From Taklimakanibacter sp049323275 (GTDB taxonomy: Bacteria; Pseudomonadota; Alphaproteobacteria; Rhizobiales; Aestuariivirgaceae): a DNA stretch of 64,000 nucleotides. A program made the translations under genes and the position numbers. Positions 47,454-55,440 of this stretch are shown here, piece by piece (position 1 is the stretch's first letter; each line of letters starts with the position of its first letter). The notes below the pieces were generated by a model that had not been told where the DNA came from, made no database searches, and saw nothing but the letters and a program-made list of their open reading frames with translations. The stretch is from assembly GCA_049323275.1 (NCBI GenBank), contig JBMOOM010000029.1, positions 62,001 to 126,000 of the forward strand. The letters are read 5' to 3'.

Positions 47454-48881
47454 TCAGCTCCTTCCGCCGGTGAGACGCAGGACACGCGCCACGACGACAA
47501 GGGCCAGCAAGGGGGCGATGGCGAAGACGCCGGCCAGCGCCAAGGCCGCGGCCGAGGCGCCGGCGACTCCTCCCGGCGTCACGAGCCCGGCGAGATTCGC
47601 CACCATGCCGGCGAGCGCGGTGCCGAAGGCGATGGCGAAAAGCTGCACCGTCGTCATGCCCCCGGCGGCGAGATCCTGCTCGGTGGCCGGCGCATTCTGA
47701 TAGATGCGGGTGACCAGGCCGGGCCAGGCGATGCCGATGCCGAAACCGACCAGAAGCAGGCCGGCGCAGATCGGCGCCACGAGGACGAGATCCCCCTGCC
47801 CGTGAAGCGGCACGAACACCGCGAAGAGCACAAGGCCCACAAGCACCAGCGCAGGCCCGAACAGCACCAGACGGCCGCCGGCGCTCTCCTGCCAGCGTGA
47901 GCTCAATATCGAGCCGATCGTCCAGCCGATCGCCATCAGGGCTGCGAGATAGCCGGCCCAAAGCGGCGACTGGCCATGCAGGACCTGCAGCAGATAGGGC
48001 ACGAAAATCTCGGGCTGCATGGCGAACATCAGCAATGCGATGGTGCAGTAGAGCGCGCCCAGAGGGGTGGCGAGGCTGAAGGAGTTGCGCGGCAGAAGAC
48101 GCGCCTGCGTCCTGGTCTCCGTGGCGGCGATCAGCGCGATCATCGCGAGCGCCGCCGCGAGGCCGGCGGCATTCCAGGCGATATCCTGGGCGAGACTGCC
48201 CGCCGAGACCGCGAGCACCGCGCCGGTCAGCAACACCAGCTGGGGCAATGGCAGGGAAGCACGCTCATTCCTGTCCCAGCTGCTCCGCGGCAGCGTTGCA
48301 AAAGCGATGAGCGCGAAAACGGCCACGAAAGGCAGAAGCGACCAGAAAGCGGCACGCCAGGCGTGATATTCGGCGAAGACACCGCCGACCGCCGGTCCGA
48401 CCAGCGCGGCGATGCCGAACATGGCCGAGATGAGCGCGATGACACGGCCCCACAGTCTTTCCGGCAGAACGAGACGCGTCAGGCCATAGGCCAATGCATA
48501 GAGGAAGCCGCCGCCCAGCCCCTGGATGCTGCGTCCCATGAGCATGACCGGCATGTTGACAGCCAGCGAGCAGATCAGCGTCCCCGCGCCGAAGAGCAAG
48601 GCGGCGATGACATAGGCGCCGCGCGGTCCGGCCCGCTTCAGGAGCTTCGCCGCCAGCGCCGCGCCGAGAATCGAGGCGACGACGAACAGCGTCGTGGCCC
48701 AGGCGTAAAAATCGAGCCCGCCGATATCGGCGATGACCGAGGGCATCACCGTCGTCGTAATATACATGTTCACCGCGTGCAGCGTAACGCCGCCGGCCAG
48801 CGCCAGCGCATAGATGCCATGTCTCCCGCGGAGGAGCTCACCCCATCCGGCGGTCGCCGGCCCGGTCATTTGGTCTGTCAT
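47454..48881 (-). CDS. MFS drug-exporter-like transporter, under a SoxR-type promoter
   Basis: This roughly 475-residue transporter has about 14 hydrophobic segments. The N-terminus HAVNMYITTTVMPSVIADIGGLDFYAWATTLFVVASILGAALAAKL and GRSIQGLGGGFLYALAYGLTRLVLPERLWGRVIALISAMFGIAALVGPAVGG are characteristic of DHA2 drug:H+ antiporters. The start at 48881 has GGAG eight bases upstream. It lies directly downstream of soxR, with a SoxR box in the 68-base gap, so it is a likely efflux pump for redox-cycling compounds. The substrate is inferred from regulation only. Confidence 0.9.
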   Translation of the reverse strand: MTDQMTGPATAGWGELLRGRHGIYALALAGGVTLHAVNMYITTTVMPSVIADIGGLDFYAWATTLFVVASILGAALAAKLLKRAGPRGAYVIAALLFGAGTLICSLAVNMPVMLMGRSIQGLGGGFLYALAYGLTRLVLPERLWGRVIALISAMFGIAALVGPAVGGVFAEYHAWRAAFWSLLPFVAVFALIAFATLPRSSWDRNERASLPLPQLVLLTGAVLAVSAGSLAQDIAWNAAGLAAALAMIALIAATETRTQARLLPRNSFSLATPLGALYCTIALLMFAMQPEIFVPYLLQVLHGQSPLWAGYLAALMAIGWTIGSILSSRWQESAGGRLVLFGPALVLVGLVLFAVFVPLHGQGDLVLVAPICAGLLLVGFGIGIAWPGLVTRIYQNAPATEQDLAAGGMTTVQLFAIAFGTALAGMVANLAGLVTPGGVAGASAAALALAGVFAIAPLLALVVVARVLRLTGGRS

Positions 48882-48922
48882 GTCGGCACTCCGTTTCGCG
48901 ACCGAGGTCGCAGCCGACACGC

Positions 48923-48953
48923 CCTATAGGACCTCAACCAAAGTTGAGGTCAA
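48923..48953 (-). promoter_or_regulatory. SoxR box in a MerR-type promoter with 19-bp spacer
   Basis: On the minus strand, -35 TTGACC (48953-48948) and -10 TATAGG (48928-48923) are 19 bases apart, the over-long spacing that MerR-family activators correct. The spacer region contains a perfect 8-bp dyad with a 4-base centre, ACCTCAACCAAAGTTGAGGT (48931-48950), matching the SoxR pattern CCTCAA-N6-TTGAGG. It overlaps the soxR stop codon and drives the MFS-DoxX pair. Confidence 0.85.
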
Positions 48954-49420
48954 GCGCCGCGCGCGCGCTTTTTTGGCACCAAACGTCGCGGACCCGGCCC
49001 CTGCCTGCCCAGGACGTCATCCGGATTCCGCAAGGGGCACTCCGCCAGGGAGAGGCAACCGCAGCCGATGCAGCTGGTGATCTGGTCGCGCAACTGCGTC
49101 AGGCTGACGATGCGTTCCTCCAGCATGCCCTTCCAGGCATCGGTGAAGCGCCGCCAGTCGCGCGCCGTGGGTACATGATCATGCGGCAGGTCGGCCAATG
49201 CCTGGTGGATTACGGCGAGCGAGATGCCGGCGCGCTGGGCGATGCGGATGATGGCGATGCGGCGCAGCACGGCACGGTGGTAGCGGCGCTGATTGCCGCC
49301 GGTGCGCCAGCCTTCGATCAGTCCCTTGCGCTCATAGAAATGCAACGTGGACACGGCGACGCCGCTGCGCCGTGCGACCTCGCCCACCGCCAGAGTCTGC
49401 TTGACGTCGCTCTTCGTCAC
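48950..49420 (-). CDS. soxR: Redox-sensitive transcriptional activator SoxR
   Basis: This 156-residue MerR-family regulator has the winged helix TLAVGEVARRSGVAVSTLHFYERKGLI, a dimerisation helix, and the [2Fe-2S] sensor motif CIGCGCLSLAEC with Cys117, 120, 122 and 128. CPLRNPDDVLG follows, as in E. coli SoxR. The start is a GTG whose last two bases begin the malic-enzyme stop (GTGA), so translation is coupled to that gene. The frame is open far upstream inside malic enzyme, but only this start gives the family N-terminus. A SoxR box follows directly downstream. Confidence 0.95.
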   Translation of the reverse strand: MTKSDVKQTLAVGEVARRSGVAVSTLHFYERKGLIEGWRTGGNQRRYHRAVLRRIAIIRIAQRAGISLAVIHQALADLPHDHVPTARDWRRFTDAWKGMLEERIVSLTQLRDQITSCIGCGCLSLAECPLRNPDDVLGRQGPGPRRLVPKKRARGA

Positions 49421-51066
49421 GCCAGCGGCCGATAGCTCGGCCGGTAGACCTTGTCCTCCATATAGGCGGCAAGGTCGGCCGGCGCCGGGACGCCGGCGAG
49501 GCCATGGTCGAAGATGTAACGCGCGACCGCCCGGGCGACATTGAGCGAGACGTCGAGGATCATCGATTGCGGCGGGTAGATGAGGCCGGTCGCGATCTGC
49601 GCCGGCGTCACCTGCTCGGCCAAGGCGCGCGCGGCGACGATGAACATCTCGTCGGTGACGCGCGCGGCTTCCGTCGCATAGATCGCCATGCCGACCGCGG
49701 GGAAGATGTATACATTGTTGCCCTGGCTCGGCAGGAAGGTCTTGTCGCCGAGATAGACCGGCTGGAACGGGCTGCCGCTGGCGAAGACGGCCCTGCCGTC
49801 GGTCCAGCGATAGGCTTCCTCCGCCGTGCACTCCGAATGCGAGGTCGGATTGGAATAGGGAAAGATGATCGGCCGCTCATTGAGCCGCGCCATCGTCTCG
49901 ATGACGGTGCGGTCGAAGGCCTTGCCAACACCCGACACGCCGATGATGGCGGTGGGCTTCAGCGTCTCGATCGCCGAGGTGAAACTGTCGAGCGGCGCAT
50001 GCTCATGGGCGAAGGGCCGCTGGAACGGCGTCAGGCCCTCCCGCTTCGACTGGACGAGACCGCCGATATCGAAGAGCCAGCAGCGCTTTCTCGCTTCGGC
50101 AGTCGACAATCCCTCCTGCTCCAGCGCCTTGGCCAGGAGAGACGCGATGCCGGTCGCCGCCGTGCCGGCGCCCAAGAATAGAAAGCGCTGGTCCTTCAGC
50201 GCCCCGCCGACCATCTTCGAGGCGGCGATGAGCCCCGCCAGCGCCACCGCCGCGGTGCCCTGTATATCGTCATTGAAGCAGCAGACCTTGTCGCGGTAGC
50301 GCGCCAATATGGGGGCCGCGTGCGGCAACGCAAAATCCTCGAACTGGATGCACGCGCGAGGAAATACGTCTTGAACGGCCATGATGAACTCATCGATGAA
50401 GGCGTCATATTCATCACCGGTGATGCGCGGCTCGCGCAGGCCGAGATAAAGCGGATGCTTGATGAGCGCTTCATTGTTGGTGCCGACATCGAGGGTGATC
50501 GGCAGGGTGACCTTGGGCGGCACGCCGGCACAGGCGGTATAGAGCGCCAGCTTGCCGATCGGGATACCCATGCCGTTGATGCCGAGATCGCCAAGCCCCA
50601 GAATTCTCTCGCCATCGGTGACGACGATGAAGCGGACGTCCTTGTGCGGCCAGTTGCGCAGCAGGTCACGCAGCTGCCCTTTCCGTCTGATCGACAGATA
50701 GACGCCGGCCGGGCGGCGCAGGATCTGGTCGAACTTCTGGCAGGCTTCGCCGACGGTCGGCGTATAGACGAGCGGCAGGAAACGCGCCGGGTCCGACATC
50801 AGCGCCTTGAAATAAAGCGTTTCGTCATTGTCGCGCAGCGAGGACAGAAAGATATAACGCTCGAGATCGGTCGGCTTGTAGTCGAGCTGGACCAGGACGC
50901 GCTGCAGGCGCACCTCCTCATCCTCCACCCGATCCGGCAGCAGGCCGACCAGCCCGAACTTCTCGCGCTCGGCCTCGGTGAAAGCGGTCGAGCGGTTGAG
51001 CGCCGGATCGCGCAGAAGCGCCACGCCGGTGGGATGATTGATGAGCGGTGTTGGTTTGGCGGTCAT
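49417..51066 (-). CDS. maeA: NAD-dependent malic enzyme (MaeA/SfcA type)
   Basis: This 549-residue enzyme decarboxylates malate to pyruvate with reduction of NAD(P). Landmarks are LVYTPTVGEACQKFDQILRRPAGVYLSI, VVTDGERILGLGDLGINGMGIPIGKLALYTACAG, CFNDDIQGTAAVALAGLIAA, the Rossmann GAGTAATGIASLLAKAL, and FPYSNPTSHSECTAEEAYRWTDGRAVFASGSPF. The length is that of the eukaryotic-like MaeA group, not the larger MaeB with a phosphotransacetylase tail. A GGGGGAAAGGAT site precedes the ATG. Its stop overlaps the soxR GTG, an unusual pairing. Confidence 0.95.
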   Translation of the reverse strand: MTAKPTPLINHPTGVALLRDPALNRSTAFTEAEREKFGLVGLLPDRVEDEEVRLQRVLVQLDYKPTDLERYIFLSSLRDNDETLYFKALMSDPARFLPLVYTPTVGEACQKFDQILRRPAGVYLSIRRKGQLRDLLRNWPHKDVRFIVVTDGERILGLGDLGINGMGIPIGKLALYTACAGVPPKVTLPITLDVGTNNEALIKHPLYLGLREPRITGDEYDAFIDEFIMAVQDVFPRACIQFEDFALPHAAPILARYRDKVCCFNDDIQGTAAVALAGLIAASKMVGGALKDQRFLFLGAGTAATGIASLLAKALEQEGLSTAEARKRCWLFDIGGLVQSKREGLTPFQRPFAHEHAPLDSFTSAIETLKPTAIIGVSGVGKAFDRTVIETMARLNERPIIFPYSNPTSHSECTAEEAYRWTDGRAVFASGSPFQPVYLGDKTFLPSQGNNVYIFPAVGMAIYATEAARVTDEMFIVAARALAEQVTPAQIATGLIYPPQSMILDVSLNVARAVARYIFDHGLAGVPAPADLAAYMEDKVYRPSYRPLA

Positions 51067-51156
51067 ATCCTTTCCCCCGAACGGTCAAAAAGCAGAGGGT
51101 CTGTCGATTCTCGTCGGCCCTAGATATAAAAGATAGCGGGGGCCGGAGACAGGCAA

Positions 51157-51585
51157 ATGAATGAAGTGATCGACTTCGGCAGCATCAGGCTCGAATTCTT
51201 CCATACCAAGGAGACGACGGCCGGCAGCCTCGACATGTTCCGCATGACCGTCCAGCCCCGGGGCCGCGTGCCGGTGCCGCATTATCATGAGAGCTGGGAC
51301 GAAGCGGTTTATGGCCTCTCCGGCACCTTGAACTTCACCGTCGACGGAAAGACCGTCCCCGTCGGGCCTGGCGACACGCTCTTCATCAAGCGCGGCGTCG
51401 TCCATGGTTTCAATAATGTCACCGAGGAACCTGGCAGCTGCCTTTGCGTGCTGAGCCCCGGCGTGCTCGGCCCCGGCTATTTCCGCGAGATTGCCGCCCT
51501 CCTCAGCGCCGGTGCCCCCGACCCGCAGCACATCAAGGAGATCATGCTGCGGCACGGGCTGGTGCCGGCGCCGCCTAGAGCATGA
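51157..51585 (+). CDS. Cupin-domain protein
   Basis: This 142-residue protein has a single cupin barrel: VPVPHYHESWDEAVYGLSGTLNFTVDGKTVPVGPGDTLFIKRGVVHGFNN, listed here by its two metal-binding motifs, with His, His, Glu and a later His as ligands. The function is unknown; such small cupins include dioxygenases, isomerases and sensors. It diverges from malic enzyme across 90 bases. The last codons and the stop fall inside a palindromic intergenic repeat, so the C-terminus has probably been redefined by that repeat. Confidence 0.85.
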   Translation: MNEVIDFGSIRLEFFHTKETTAGSLDMFRMTVQPRGRVPVPHYHESWDEAVYGLSGTLNFTVDGKTVPVGPGDTLFIKRGVVHGFNNVTEEPGSCLCVLSPGVLGPGYFREIAALLSAGAPDPQHIKEIMLRHGLVPAPPRA

Positions 51586-51625
51586 TGCGCCAAGACGGAA
51601 TCGTCTTGGCGAAAACATTATGCTC
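51578..51625. repeat. Palindromic intergenic repeat of rhizobial GAGCATGAT type
   Basis: The outer arms GAGCATGATG and CATTATGCTC enclose a perfect inner 10-bp stem CGCCAAGACG / CGTCTTGGCG with a GAAT-like loop. I recall this GAGCATGAT...ATGCTC layout as a very common intergenic palindrome in rhizobial genomes. It begins 5 bases before the cupin stop codon and may act as that gene's transcript 3' end. Confidence 0.7.
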
Positions 51626-51642
51626 CAGGTTGAAGCTGACGA

Positions 51643-51685
51643 TCACGTTTATGACTGTTGACGGATCCGTCAAAAGTCATCGTGA
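51643..51685. terminator. Imperfect palindrome between convergent genes
   Basis: The core TTGACGGATCCGTCAA (51658-51673) is a perfect 16-bp palindrome. It is extended by ATGAC/GTCAT and TCACG/CGTGA arms with small mismatches and a 3-base bulge. It lies between the convergent cupin and transglycosylase genes and ends 8 bases before the latter's stop. Without a T-run, a bidirectional terminator role is only likely. Confidence 0.45.
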
Positions 51686-51693
51686 AGGCCTGA

Positions 51694-52884
51694 TCACCCC
51701 CCGGCGAGCGCCTTCAGGATACGCTTGCTCGGCCGGCCATTAGGTTTCATGCCGGCCTTCTTCTGAGCTTCCTTGATCGCGGCGACGGTGATCGGCCCGA
51801 TCCGTCCATCCGCTTCGCCCTCGTAATAGCCGTGCTGGATCAGCAATTCCTGCAGACGCTTGCGCTCGACCCGGCTCAAGCCCGGATCATCGGTCGGCCA
51901 CGGCGTCTTGAGCGCGGGCTTGCCGGCCAGGCGGTCGGAGAGATAACCGATGGCCAGCGCGTAGGACTCCGCCGCATTGTAGGAGAACAGCGCATCGAAG
52001 TTGCGCGAGACGAGGAAAGCCGGTCCTGACTTCCCCGTCGGCCGGATCAAACCATAAGAGCCCGAAGGCAGCGACGCGCCATCGGCACGGGCGATGCCGA
52101 GCTTGGCCCAGGCCGAAGCCGGCGCCTTGCGCGAACGCCCGACCGGTCCCTTGTAGGAGGACGGCACCTTCACCTCGAAGCCCCAGGGCAATCCCGATTG
52201 CCAGCCGGCCTTGTCGAGGAAATTGGCGGCGGAAGCGAGCGAATCGGGAACCGAGCGGATCGTGTCGCGGCGGCCGTCGCCGTCGAAATCGACGGCGAGG
52301 CGGCGATAGGTCGACGGCATGAACTGGGTCTGGCCGAAAGCACCGGCCCAGGAGCCGTTGAGATCGGCGAGCCTGATGTCGCCCGCCTGGACGATGCGCA
52401 GAGCCTGGATGAGCTCGGCCTTGAAGACGGCCGGCTTCTTGCCGCCGCAGGCGACGTTCGGCAGCGCATGCGGCAGGAAGAAATCGCCCTTCTCGCGCCC
52501 GTAATTGCTCTCGATGCCCCACAGGGCCGCGAGAACGAAGCGGTTGACGCCATAAGCCCGCTCGACGGCGCGCAAGGTCTTGTCATGGGTGCGCATCATC
52601 CTGGCGCCGTCGACGAGGCGCGCCTCATCGACCAGGAAGGCCATGTAGTCCCAGATGGCGAGGCGATATTCGGGCTGGGTCCTGGAGAAGCGCACCGCCT
52701 TCTCGTCGAAGGCAATGCCTTTGAAGGCGGCGTTGACGATATCGGGCTTGATGCCGGCCTTGAGGACCTCGGCGCGCACGGCTTTGACACAGCTTTCGAA
52801 CGAAGCCAAGGCAGGGGTCGCGAACAGGCCTGTCGTGAGCGCGACCGCACAAGTTCCAATCAGCCGGGGAAAAAATCGAGTCAT
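51694..52884 (-). CDS. Lytic murein transglycosylase, MltB family, with PG-binding domain
   Basis: This roughly 396-residue exported enzyme cleaves peptidoglycan glycan strands to anhydro-muropeptides. The signal peptide (RLIGTCAVALTTGLFATPALA) ends near residue 27. The SLT_2 domain follows with VLAALWGIESNYGREKGDF, Glu125 being the likely catalytic acid, and GAFGQTQFMPSTYRRLAVDFDGDGRRD. A PG_binding_1 repeat sits at the C-terminus (LSRVERKRLQELLIQHGYYEGEADGRIGPITVAAIKEAQKKAG). No lipobox Cys was seen, so it is periplasmic rather than a lipoprotein. ATG 52884 starts the signal peptide. Confidence 0.92.
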   Translation of the reverse strand: MTRFFPRLIGTCAVALTTGLFATPALASFESCVKAVRAEVLKAGIKPDIVNAAFKGIAFDEKAVRFSRTQPEYRLAIWDYMAFLVDEARLVDGARMMRTHDKTLRAVERAYGVNRFVLAALWGIESNYGREKGDFFLPHALPNVACGGKKPAVFKAELIQALRIVQAGDIRLADLNGSWAGAFGQTQFMPSTYRRLAVDFDGDGRRDTIRSVPDSLASAANFLDKAGWQSGLPWGFEVKVPSSYKGPVGRSRKAPASAWAKLGIARADGASLPSGSYGLIRPTGKSGPAFLVSRNFDALFSYNAAESYALAIGYLSDRLAGKPALKTPWPTDDPGLSRVERKRLQELLIQHGYYEGEADGRIGPITVAAIKEAQKKAGMKPNGRPSKRILKALAGG

Positions 52885-53164
52885 GACGCCATCCTGAAAA
52901 AGCCGACGCAGACTACCAGCTGGCAGTGCCGATGTGAATCGGTTTGCCATCACGCTTTGTTCGAAGCTTTCGCAGCTAGAACGGATCCTACTTCTCGTGC
53001 AGCTTCGCGATCCGGACAAAATGCGCGTGCGTACCAGCCGGTCATCGGCGAGCGAGACCACATCCGGATACTCGCGGGCCGGGCGAGAGCCGGCAAAAGG
53101 TCACGTGGCCCGCCGCCAGGCGGGGTGGTAGGACGAAGCAGTTGCAAGAGCGAGCAAGGTTTCG

Positions 53165-53890
53165 TTGCGGAAGGACATCCATAATTCCGGCATCCCGGTG
53201 CTCTGCGCCTCCTGCGAGGCGCGGCATCGCGGCGTATGCGGCGCGCTCACGCCCGAGCAGCTGATGACGCTCGCCAAATCCTCGGTCAAGCACAAGGCGC
53301 CGCAGGGCGAGGAGCTGGTGGCCGACGCGGAGCAGGTCGAGCGCTATTCCAATGTGATGTCCGGCGTGGTGAAGCTGAGCAAGACCCTGGCCGATGGGCG
53401 CCAGCAGATCGTCGGCCTGCAATTCGCGCCCGATTTCGTCGGTCGTCCCTTCCGCACGGAAAGCGCGGTCACGGCGGAAGCCGCGACTCCGGTCGATCTG
53501 TGCTCCTTCCCGCGCCAGGCGGTCGAGCGCATGATGGCGGAGCAGCCGGATTTCGAGCATCGCCTCCTCCAGCAGACGCTCAAGGAGCTCGATCAGGCGC
53601 GCGACTGGATGGTGACGCTCGGCCGCAAGACCGCCGCCGAAAAGGTGGCGAGCTTCCTGTTGATGATCGCCCGCAACATCGCTCCGGCCAGCGAGGGAGC
53701 GGAAGGGCAAAGCGTCACTTTCGACCTGCCGCTGTCGCGCGGCGAGATTGCCGATTTCCTCGGCCTCACCATCGAGACCGTCAGCCGCCAGCTGACGAAG
53801 CTCAGGACCGACGGGGCAATCCGCATCGAAGGCACGCGTCACGTGACCGTCGACGATCTGGACCGGCTCACGGCGCAGGCCGGCGACTGA
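53165..53890 (+). CDS. Oxygen-sensing Crp/Fnr regulator with [4Fe-4S] cysteines (FnrL/FnrN type)
   Basis: This 241-residue regulator has an N-terminal cluster motif with Cys14, Cys17 and Cys25 (VLCASCEARHRGVC) and the fourth ligand Cys113 (VDLCSFPRQ). A cyclic-nucleotide-fold domain and an Fnr helix-turn-helix (LSRGEIADFLGLTIETVSRQLTKLRTDGAI) with the E-xx-SR recognition residues follow. The start is a TTG at 53165 with AAGG six bases upstream. It should activate or repress genes at low oxygen. A small hairpin (CCCGCC-N4-GGCGGG, 53109) lies in the leader. A candidate FNR box stands 0.5 kb downstream. Confidence 0.92.
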   Translation: MRKDIHNSGIPVLCASCEARHRGVCGALTPEQLMTLAKSSVKHKAPQGEELVADAEQVERYSNVMSGVVKLSKTLADGRQQIVGLQFAPDFVGRPFRTESAVTAEAATPVDLCSFPRQAVERMMAEQPDFEHRLLQQTLKELDQARDWMVTLGRKTAAEKVASFLLMIARNIAPASEGAEGQSVTFDLPLSRGEIADFLGLTIETVSRQLTKLRTDGAIRIEGTRHVTVDDLDRLTAQAGD

Positions 53891-53896
53891 CATCCG

Positions 53897-54388
53897 CTAT
53901 TCCGCCGGACGTATGGCAGCCAGAATATGATCGCGTTCGAAGGCGATGTGCCGGCGCATCGCCTCGAAAAAGGCACGCAGCATGTAGCCGAAGGCCTCCG
54001 GATTGGCGACCGCCTCGCCATGGCCGACGGCAAGCAGCATCTCGGTCAGATCCTCGGCGGCGCACTCATCCTCGAGATGCTCGGTCTTGAGCCGGGCGAT
54101 GACCGTCCTCTCGCCGCAGCGCGCAATGAAAGCGGGAAACACCGCCTCCTCCTCCAGGCGATGACAGGCGCGCAGCAGCGGCACGAGATTGCTGGCGATG
54201 GTCAGACAGCCGAAGCGGTCGACACGCCCCGGCAGATCATCGGCGACCGCCTCGAGCGCGACGCAGAGCTCGATCTTCGCCGCATGCAGGCGCCGCATGT
54301 CGATGCATGGCACATGCTCCCCGGCGCAACATACGGCGCCGAGCGGGCAATCTTCCAGCTTGCGGCAGTTCCGCGCTTCCTGTCTCAT
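53897..54388 (-). CDS. Hemerythrin HHE-domain protein with Cys-rich N-terminus
   Basis: This 163-residue protein has a hemerythrin-like four-helix bundle with spaced His/Glu ligands (LHAAKIELC, ACHRLEEEAVFPAF, LKTEHLEDECAAED, AMRRHIAFERDHILA). Such domains bind di-iron and sense or buffer O2 or NO. Preceding it are five cysteines in the first 28 residues (Cys8, 14, 20, 21, 28), which could hold another metal or cluster. AAGGAAACGCC precedes ATG 54388. It ends 6 bases from the convergent fnr-type gene and has an FNR-like box 37 bases upstream, so oxygen control is likely. Confidence 0.85.
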   Translation of the reverse strand: MRQEARNCRKLEDCPLGAVCCAGEHVPCIDMRRLHAAKIELCVALEAVADDLPGRVDRFGCLTIASNLVPLLRACHRLEEEAVFPAFIARCGERTVIARLKTEHLEDECAAEDLTEMLLAVGHGEAVANPEAFGYMLRAFFEAMRRHIAFERDHILAAIRPAE

Positions 54389-54424
54389 GGCGTTTCCTTC
54401 TAGCCGCAGTCGCGGCGAAGCGAT

Positions 54425-54438
54425 TTGATTTGGGTCAA
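54425..54438. promoter_or_regulatory. FNR-like box (anaerobox)
   Basis: TTGATTTGGGTCAA differs from the FNR consensus TTGAT-N4-ATCAA by one base and matches TTGAT-N4-GTCAA variants. It lies between the divergent hemerythrin (start 54388) and LysR (start 54455) genes, half a kilobase from an Fe-S FNR gene, so that regulator is the obvious binder. Confidence 0.65.
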
Positions 54439-54454
54439 ACCGGAGGCGACCGAC

Positions 54455-55348
54455 ATGGACTGGGATGATCTCAAGATCGCGCATGCCGTCGCCCGTCACG
54501 GCTCGCTGAGCGCCGCCGCGCGCGCCCTGGGCTCGACCCAGCCCACCATCAGCCGCCGGCTCAACGCGCTGGAGCGGCGGCTCGGCGTAAAGCTCTTCGA
54601 GCGCGAAGCGGGCGGCCTGGCGCCCGGATCGCTGCTCACCACCCTGCTCGAGCCGCTGGACGAGATGGACGAGCTCGCCGGCACGGTCGCGCGGCGGATC
54701 GCGGCGCGCGACACCGGCCTCAAGGGCGCGATCACGCTCACCAGCCTCGCCTGGTTCGGCGATGATGTTCTGGCGCCCCTGCTGGCGCGTTTCTGCATCA
54801 GACACCCGGACGTGACCATCGACCTGATCAACGATCCGCGCCGCTTCAATCTCTCCCGCCGCGAGGCCGATATCGCGGTACGGGTCGGCAATTTCGACCA
54901 GGGCGATCTGATCGAGCACAAGGTCGCGGATGTGTCCTATGGCCTTTATGCATCCGATGCCTATATCGGCCGCCACGGCCAGCCGGACTTCGCCCGCAAG
55001 GGCGCCGACCAGCATGTCGTTTCGCTCAATCCCTCGCCCATCAAGGTGGTTCCCATCGAATGGCTGAAGGCCATGCTGCCGCGCGCCGCCACCGTGCTCA
55101 GGACCAATGGCGTGCAATCGCATGTGGCGGCCGTCGAGGCGGGTGAAGCGATGGCCGCCTTGCCGCGGGTGATCGGCGATCGCCGGCCGGTCCTCATACG
55201 CTTCGCGACGCCGATCCCCGAACCGTCGCAGCCGGTGAAAATCGGCGTCCATGCCGATCTGCGCGACACGCCGCGCATCCGCCGCCTCATCGACTTCCTG
55301 GTGCAGGAGCTGAGACTCATCGCGCCGACGCTCAACCCGCCGCCCTGA
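54455..55348 (+). CDS. LysR-family transcriptional regulator
   Basis: This 297-residue regulator has a winged helix MDWDDLKIAHAVARHGSLSAAARALGSTQPTISRRLNALERRLGVKLFER, here cited by its first residues, and an effector domain with VTIDLINDPRRFNLSRREADIAVRVGNF, the pattern of the AaeR/DmlR-like group. GGAGG stands eight bases before the ATG. It diverges from the hemerythrin gene across an FNR-like box that lies 17 bases before this start and could repress it. The MFS gene follows after 92 bases and may be its target. Confidence 0.9.
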   Translation: MDWDDLKIAHAVARHGSLSAAARALGSTQPTISRRLNALERRLGVKLFEREAGGLAPGSLLTTLLEPLDEMDELAGTVARRIAARDTGLKGAITLTSLAWFGDDVLAPLLARFCIRHPDVTIDLINDPRRFNLSRREADIAVRVGNFDQGDLIEHKVADVSYGLYASDAYIGRHGQPDFARKGADQHVVSLNPSPIKVVPIEWLKAMLPRAATVLRTNGVQSHVAAVEAGEAMAALPRVIGDRRPVLIRFATPIPEPSQPVKIGVHADLRDTPRIRRLIDFLVQELRLIAPTLNPPP

Positions 55349-55440
55349 CCTCCATACACCGGCGCAGACCGGCCATACGCTCCTGCCGGGTTTCGCCGTC
55401 GCGGCGGCTTCGCCAAGTCTGGCGCAAAGGAGCCGCGCCG

